A stretch of DNA of 64,000 nucleotides from Archangium primigenium (GTDB lineage: Bacteria; Myxococcota; Myxococcia; Myxococcales; Myxococcaceae), in the NCBI RefSeq assembly GCF_016904885.1, contig NZ_JADWYI010000001.1:3286001-3350000 (forward strand), in the 5' to 3' direction. The translations under genes were made by a program, and so were the position numbers. The notes beneath the pieces are model-generated. The model had not been told where the DNA came from and searched no databases. It was given only the letters and a program-made list of their open reading frames with translations. This document shows positions 43,439-64,000 of the stretch, one piece after another (position 1 is the first letter of the stretch; the number at the start of each line of letters is the position of its first letter).

Positions 43439-44460
43439 CGCGGGCCTCCCGCCCAGTAGGCGATGGTGGCGGCGGACAGCTGCACCGTGCGCCGGAAGTA
43501 GGCGGGATTCAGCGTGTCCATCGTGTCCGTGGGCTGGTGGTAGTGGCGGTTGCGGAAGTTGGCGGTGTCCGTGAGGAAGATCGCCTCGTGGCCGGTGAGC
43601 CAGAAGGGCGCGTGATCGCTGCGCATCAGATCTCCCGTGAGGGGCGTGGTGCCGTCGCGGGGCGAGATGACGGGCGTGACCTTCGCGAGCTTCAGGGCCT
43701 CGTTGAGCGCGAAGATCTCCGAGACGCGCTGGCTGGAGACGTCGTTGCCGAACACGGCCAGGAAGTCCCCCGTGGTGGGCGCGGGCAGGCCTGGCAGCGA
43801 CTGCTGGCTGCCCTCGCGGGTGTCGTAGTAGCCGATGCAGTCGAACACCATCGAGGCCACGATGCGCTCGGGGCCGTTCTGCCCGGTGATGTACCGGGTG
43901 CTGCCGACGAGGCCGAACTCCTCCATGTCGAAGCCGACGAAGCGCACCGTCCGGTCGAACTTGTAGCCAGACAGGACGCGGGCGAGCTCCAGCACCGCCG
44001 CCACGCCCGTGCTGTTGTCGTCCGCCCCGGCGTAGAAGGCGTCGTAGTGCGCGCCGAGCAGCACGACTTCCTCGGGCCGCGTGGTGCCCCGCATCTCCGC
44101 GATGAGGTTGGAGGTGGGGTGGGGCGCGTTGGTGGCCTCCTCGCGCCGCACGCTCAGGCCAAGCGCCTCGAAGCGCCGCTGCATGAGCGCTCCGGCCTTC
44201 TCCCGCGTGAGATGACAGACCTGCTCGTGGCGCGAGCGCTGATCCTCGGTGAGCCACGAGCAGGGCACCGGGGTGTCCTCCTGGTGCGCCTTCACCACCT
44301 CGGAGACCGTGTCCATCAACCGATCCCCGTCCACCTGTCCGGCGACCTCCGCCAGCTGCTCCAACTGCGCCCCCTCCAGCACCGGCCGGGAACAGGACAA
44401 CACCCCGAGGAGCGTGGCTCCCGCCAAGCCTACCTTCATGACGTGACGTGACGTGCTCAT
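43435..44460 (-). CDS. M28-family peptidase lipoprotein
   Basis: The 341-residue protein has a lipobox (VLSC, Cys23) and an M28 aminopeptidase domain. Zinc-site candidates are H138 (GAHYDAF), D147 (GADDNSTG), the catalytic E180 and E181 (DMEEFG) and a late His in SDHAPFW. It would sit on the periplasmic face of a membrane and remove N-terminal residues from peptides. The start at 44460 is fixed by ATGA overlap with the upstream gene; its own stop overlaps the next start. Within a peptide-antibiotic locus such an enzyme could mature or inactivate the product, or be a nutrient enzyme. Confidence 0.82.
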   Translation of the reverse strand: MSTSRHVMKVGLAGATLLGVLSCSRPVLEGAQLEQLAEVAGQVDGDRLMDTVSEVVKAHQEDTPVPCSWLTEDQRSRHEQVCHLTREKAGALMQRRFEALGLSVRREEATNAPHPTSNLIAEMRGTTRPEEVVLLGAHYDAFYAGADDNSTGVAAVLELARVLSGYKFDRTVRFVGFDMEEFGLVGSTRYITGQNGPERIVASMVFDCIGYYDTREGSQQSLPGLPAPTTGDFLAVFGNDVSSQRVSEIFALNEALKLAKVTPVISPRDGTTPLTGDLMRSDHAPFWLTGHEAIFLTDTANFRNRHYHQPTDTMDTLNPAYFRRTVQLSAATIAYWAGGPR

Positions 44461-45023
44461 AGTACCCATCCCAGTCGCACCAGCCCGAGCTGCGTGCGGA
44501 TCGCTTGACCGAAGGAGGGCACGCTGGTGCCCAGGTTCAGCTCCAGCGCGCTCACGGTGACCGGACCGAAGTGGAAGCGCAGCGGGGCCGCGACGAACGC
44601 CACGTACGCCGGGCTCAGCCGCGCGTCCTCCAGGTCCCCCAGCTCGCCGGGGACGAGGATCCTCGACCGGAAGAGCATCGCGAAGCCACTCACTCCCAGT
44701 TCGGGGCCCAACGCGGGCTCCCACGGGCCCAGCCGCGCCGACAACTGCGCCTGGACGAAGACCTCCAGGGGGAAGTTCGTGCTGGTCGCCGGCCAGCCCG
44801 TCCTCAAGCCACCCCCGAGGCGCAGGCCGCGCCAGAGTCCCTCGCCCGCGAAGCGCCGGTGATACGCCAGCTCGACGGTGGTGATGGGCGCCGAGGGCCG
44901 TTGGAACGAGGTGTAGGAGAAGTTTCCCGCGCCCAGGGAGAGCTCGTGTCCCGCCTGCGCCAGCGCGGGAGGGGCGAGCAGGGCCAGGCTCGCCACGAGA
45001 CTTCTGAAGAGAGTGGTGTTCAT
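44457..45023 (-). CDS. Small outer-membrane-like protein, copy A
   Basis: The 188-residue protein has a signal peptide (LFRSLVASLALLAPPALAQA) and a strand-rich mature part. Its C-terminus (VSALELNLGTSV...LGLVRLG) is similar to that of the protein at 42905. It heads the four-gene minus-strand operon that continues with the M28 peptidase, copy B and the first CmlA-like gene. The ATG at 45023 is 95 bases from the divergent cmlA-like gene. Confidence 0.6.
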   Translation of the reverse strand: MNTTLFRSLVASLALLAPPALAQAGHELSLGAGNFSYTSFQRPSAPITTVELAYHRRFAGEGLWRGLRLGGGLRTGWPATSTNFPLEVFVQAQLSARLGPWEPALGPELGVSGFAMLFRSRILVPGELGDLEDARLSPAYVAFVAAPLRFHFGPVTVSALELNLGTSVPSFGQAIRTQLGLVRLGWVL

Positions 45024-45118
45024 GAAGTGGGGGCTGGCGGCCAACCTAGCACGGCTTCCCGCTGACCCACGTACCGGCGTAGGCTTCCGAGAGCGCCTCG
45101 AACCCGTGAGACACCCGG

Positions 45119-46708
45119 ATGGCCACTCCCAATCTGTATCTCAAGCAGAACGTCGCCGTGGAGCCGCTGTACAACCAGTGGTACGCGTGGTGGTACCTCA
45201 TCGCCCCCGCGACCTCGCCGATGTTCGTGGCGAACCTGCATGTGAAGATCATGCAGTCCTTCGTCACCAACCCCGCGCTCCACGTGAACGCCCTGAAAAA
45301 CCCGGCGTTGATGGGCGGCCCCTACATCAACTACGGCGCGAACCGGGCCGCGGACGTCAAGCAACTGCTGGAGCGCACGCTCAAGGAGCAGGCCTCGTCC
45401 CTCCAGTTCGCGCAGGCGATCGTGGACCTGGACAAGATCCTGCAAACCGCCTCCACCGGCTTCTCCCTGGACGAGGTGTACCGGCAGGTGCCGGACATCC
45501 TCCAGGGCTACGTGGAGCTGACGTACGACCTGAACAACCGGGCCTCACCGCGCTTCATCGAGCCGCTGCTCTACCGCAGCCCTCACTACAAGGAGTCCTC
45601 GCAGAGCCTGTCGTTCCGGCGGGTGGACAAGGACTCGCGCCCCTACGTCTTCAGCACGCCCCGGCTGGACGATGACGACAGCCTCCACGTGCACGTGCCC
45701 TTCCGCCACGAGGCCATCGACCGGCTCTTCGCCATGCGGCTGGAGCCCGGCCCCGTGGAGCCCGTGAGCGAGGCCCTGGGCCTGCGGGGCGCGGACGCGG
45801 AGAAGTTCTCCACCTTCTTCACCGAGCAGGCCCCGCGCCCGCCCCAGCGCTACGAGGGCGAGGGCGTCCGGGTGCGCTACTTCGGCCACGCCTGCGTGCT
45901 GCTCGAGTCCCGCGAGGTCAGCATCATGACCGACCCCGTGGTCAGCTACGACTTCCAGTCCGACCTCAATCGCTTCACGCACGCGGACCTGCCCCCGCGC
46001 ATCGACTACGTCCTCATCACCCACGGCCACGCCGACCACCTGATGTTCGAGACGCTGCTGCAGTTGCGCCAGCGCATCGGCACCATCGTCGTCCCCGCCA
46101 GCAACGGCGGCTCCCTGGCCGACCCCTCCCTGCGGCTGCTCTTGCAGAAGCTCGGCTTCAAGCGCGTGGTGGAGCTCGGGGAGCTGGACGAGCTGGAGAT
46201 CCCCGGCGGACGGATTGTGGGCGTGCCCTTCTTCGGCGAGCACTGCGATCTCAACATCCGCGCCAAGCTGGCCCACCTGGTCCAGCTCCAGGGCAAGTCC
46301 ATGCTGATGGCCGCGGACTCCAACGCCATCGAGCCGCGCATGTACGACCACGTCCATTCGGCCCTGGGGAAGATCGACGCGCTGTTCCTCGGCATGGAGT
46401 CCGAGGGCGGGCCGATGAGCTGGATGTACGGGCCGCTGCTCGTCACCCCGCTGCCGCGCAAGTTGGATCAATCGCGGCGGCTCAACGGCTCCAACGCCGA
46501 GCGCGCCATCGAGATCGTCAAGCGGCTCGGCCCCCAGCACGTCTACGTCTACGCCATGGGCTGCGAGCCCTGGCTGGGCCACGTGATGTCCATGGGCTAC
46601 CACGAGAACTCGCCCCAGCTCGTCGAGGCGCGCAAGCTCCTCGAGTACTGCCGCGCCAATGGCCTGGCGGCGGACCGGCCCTACGCCCAGGCCGAGCTCT
46701 TCCTGTAG
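45119..46708 (+). CDS. CmlA-like diiron monooxygenase, second copy
   Basis: This is a full-length 529-residue paralogue of the gene at 41238. All metal-ligand candidates are at the same positions (H302, H304, D306, H307, E374, D400, H488), and the family segments KLDQSRRLNGSNA, GMESEGGP and CEPWLGHVM are intact, so it should be active. It is transcribed towards the exporter gene from the gap it shares with the divergent outer-membrane-like gene. Two active copies suggest two hydroxylation sites on the peptide or two substrates. CmlA-type enzymes are known to act in trans on specific carrier domains, but which NRPS module each serves cannot be read here. Confidence 0.87.
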   Translation: MATPNLYLKQNVAVEPLYNQWYAWWYLIAPATSPMFVANLHVKIMQSFVTNPALHVNALKNPALMGGPYINYGANRAADVKQLLERTLKEQASSLQFAQAIVDLDKILQTASTGFSLDEVYRQVPDILQGYVELTYDLNNRASPRFIEPLLYRSPHYKESSQSLSFRRVDKDSRPYVFSTPRLDDDDSLHVHVPFRHEAIDRLFAMRLEPGPVEPVSEALGLRGADAEKFSTFFTEQAPRPPQRYEGEGVRVRYFGHACVLLESREVSIMTDPVVSYDFQSDLNRFTHADLPPRIDYVLITHGHADHLMFETLLQLRQRIGTIVVPASNGGSLADPSLRLLLQKLGFKRVVELGELDELEIPGGRIVGVPFFGEHCDLNIRAKLAHLVQLQGKSMLMAADSNAIEPRMYDHVHSALGKIDALFLGMESEGGPMSWMYGPLLVTPLPRKLDQSRRLNGSNAERAIEIVKRLGPQHVYVYAMGCEPWLGHVMSMGYHENSPQLVEARKLLEYCRANGLAADRPYAQAELFL

Positions 46709-46713
46709 GCGCC

Positions 46714-46750
46714 GCGAGGCCCCCGAGCGTCCTCCGCTCGCGGGCCTCGC
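46714..46750. terminator. Hairpin between convergent cmlA-like and exporter genes
   Basis: A 16-bp stem with one mismatch (arms 46714-46729 and 46735-46750, TCCTC loop), followed by ATTT on the plus strand, lies between the two convergent genes. It probably works in both directions. Confidence 0.8.
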
Positions 46751-46756
46751 ATTTCC

Positions 46757-48399
46757 TCACGAGGCCCGTTGCTGGACGCTGGAAGGCGCGGCGTTTTCCT
46801 CGGGCAGCAGCTTGCCGGACTCCAGGTGGAGCACCCGGTCCGCCACGTGGAAGTAGCGGTCGTCGTGGCTGATGGCCAGCACCGTCTTGCCCGCCTGCTT
46901 CAGCTCCGGCAGCAGCTCCGTGTAGAAGACCTCCTTGAAGATGGGATCCTGATCCGCCCCCCACTCGTCGAAGACGAAGATGGGGCGATCCTCGAGCCAC
47001 GCGGTGAGCAGCGCGAGCCGCTTGCGCTGCCCCTGGGAGAGATCCGTGGTGGAGAGCGTGCCGTCGTCGTGGATCTTCACCTTGTGGTTGAGGTGGAGCC
47101 GCTCCAGGTACTGGCGGGCCCGGGGCACCAGGTCGGTGGGCGCCAGTCCCAGCAGGGACTCGAAGAGGTAGAAGTCGGAGAACACCGTCGAGAAGCACTG
47201 ACGGTAGCGCTCCTGCTCCTGCTCGGTGATGGGGACCCCATCGAGCCGCACCTCTCCGGACTCCGGCGAGTACAGCCCGGTGAGCAGCTTGGCGAGCGTC
47301 GTCTTGCCGCTGCCGTTGCCTCCCACCAGGAAGACCAGCTCGCCCTTGTTGAGCGTCAGGGAGATGGGCCCCAGGGTGAAGCGGCTGTCCTCGCGCTCGC
47401 GGTGGTAGGAGTGGGTGACGTCGACCAGCTCCAGCCGGTTGAAGGACGTGCTCGCGGGGAGCAGGTGAACGAGGTCCGTCTTGGGGTCCTCGCTCAGCTT
47501 CGAGAGCTTCTCGATCTTGCGCAGCGACACACCACCCCGGCCGAGGTAGGGCACGTTGCTCATGAGCCCGTCCAGCGGCTGCTGCAGGTACAGCACGGTG
47601 AGCGTGTAGCCCACCAGCGTGCCTCCGCTGTCCGCTCCGTCCACGGGCAGCACGAAGAGCAGCAGGCCGATGAAGCCGAAGAACAGGAACATGCCCCAGC
47701 TGCTGGTGGCCGCGAAGATGTTGAAGCAGTAGGTGTTCAGCCGCCGCATCGCCGAGGTGGTCTCGCCGAGCGAGTCCTTCAGGAAGGCCCCGCGCCGACC
47801 GGGGTGCAGCTTGAGCTCCTTGACGCCGTGGATGACGGAGCTCAGGTGCTTGTAGAGCGTGTCCTGGGTGTCGCGGGCCGCCCGGAGCGAGCCCATCGCC
47901 CGCGCGACGGGCAACCGGTACGACAGGAAGCCCACCACGCCGAAGGCGAGCAGCGCCAGGAAGATGCGCGGCGAGAGCCACGCCAGGTAGGACAGACAGC
48001 CGACGATGATGGCGGCGTTGATGAAGATGTGGGGGATGCTCAGCAGGCTGTTGCTGATGACGAGGACGTCCTCCGTCAGCACCGCCAGCAGGCGATGGCC
48101 CCCGGACTCCTCCAGCCGACGCAGCGGGGCCGCGAGGATCCGCCGGACGAGATCCTCGCGCATCTCCTGGAGCACGCCCTGCTGGAGGTTGTTCAGGATG
48201 GTCTGCGAGGCCACCCGGGTGCCCAGCGCCAACACCCCGAAGCCGACGAAGCGCCAGGCGGCACCGGCCGGCGGATGGCCCGCCAGCACGGCGTTGATGA
48301 GCGAGATGAGCCCCGCGCTCCCCGCACCGGAGAGCATTCCGCAGAGCACCGCGAACGCGAAGCCCCACTTCGAACCGCGTAAGAAGAATGTGATCAGAT

Positions 48400-48403
<4 letters not shown>
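46757..48403 (-). CDS. Cyclic-peptide-type ABC exporter (SyrD-like)
   Basis: The 548-residue protein is an ABC half-transporter with an N-terminal six-helix membrane domain and a C-terminal ATPase. Walker A is GGNGSGKTT, the signature LSQGQRKRL, Walker B PIFVFDEWGADQDP and the H-loop LAISHDD. This matches the SyrD/cyclic-peptide transporter family that exports nonribosomal peptides. The ATG overlaps the NRPS stop as ATGA, so both are made together. Its position after the thioesterase end of the NRPS supports export of the peptide product. Relatives act as homodimers. Confidence 0.9.

Positions 48404-64000
<15,597 letters not shown>

Overview
The window is about 70% GC, has dense genes with many ATGA/GTGA overlaps and lipoprotein signals, and carries type IV pilus genes of the gliding-bacterium type plus a very large nonribosomal peptide synthetase (NRPS). 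This points to a myxobacterium, most likely in the Cystobacter/Archangium/Myxococcus group. No rRNA, CRISPR array, prophage or insertion sequence was seen.

Left part (1-17.3 kb): the end of a GH26 mannanase, an acyl-CoA-binding protein, a patatin-like lipase, a class II diterpene cyclase with a DxDD motif, an unknown helical protein convergent with it, a MetE/UROD-like protein, mutY coupled to a short-chain dehydrogenase that has lost its active site, a Cas4/AddB-type nuclease, a CBS-domain membrane protein with no ordinary start codon, tcdA, tatD, several lipoproteins and a DHH phosphoesterase.

Middle (17.7-41.2 kb): a minor-pilin operon (fimU/gspH-like, pilV, pilW, pilX, pilY1), then a TPR-zincin lipoprotein, an RlmI-like methyltransferase, a small protein with a striking Cys-x-x repeat, a UvrD/Rep helicase, rplM-rpsI, a pilT with a long repetitive tail, recX, bamD, an FHA protein, selD, an amidase, rph-rdgB, and a tRNA-Pro/tRNA-Arg pair closed by a strong terminator. 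Most of this is housekeeping.

Right part (41.2-64 kb): a secondary-metabolite locus. It holds two 529-residue paralogues of the CmlA-type diiron beta-hydroxylases (enzymes that hydroxylate amino acids tethered to NRPS carrier domains), two related small outer-membrane-like proteins, an M28 peptidase lipoprotein, a cyclic-peptide-type ABC exporter, and the last five modules of an NRPS ending in a thioesterase. The NRPS continues past the right edge. Its adenylation pockets, read by eye, suggest ...-Ala-Glu-Ala-Leu-Glu. The synthetase shows clear internal block duplications. The likely picture is a peptide assembled on the NRPS, beta-hydroxylated in trans by one or both CmlA-like enzymes, released by the thioesterase and exported by the ABC protein, whose gene overlaps the NRPS stop codon.
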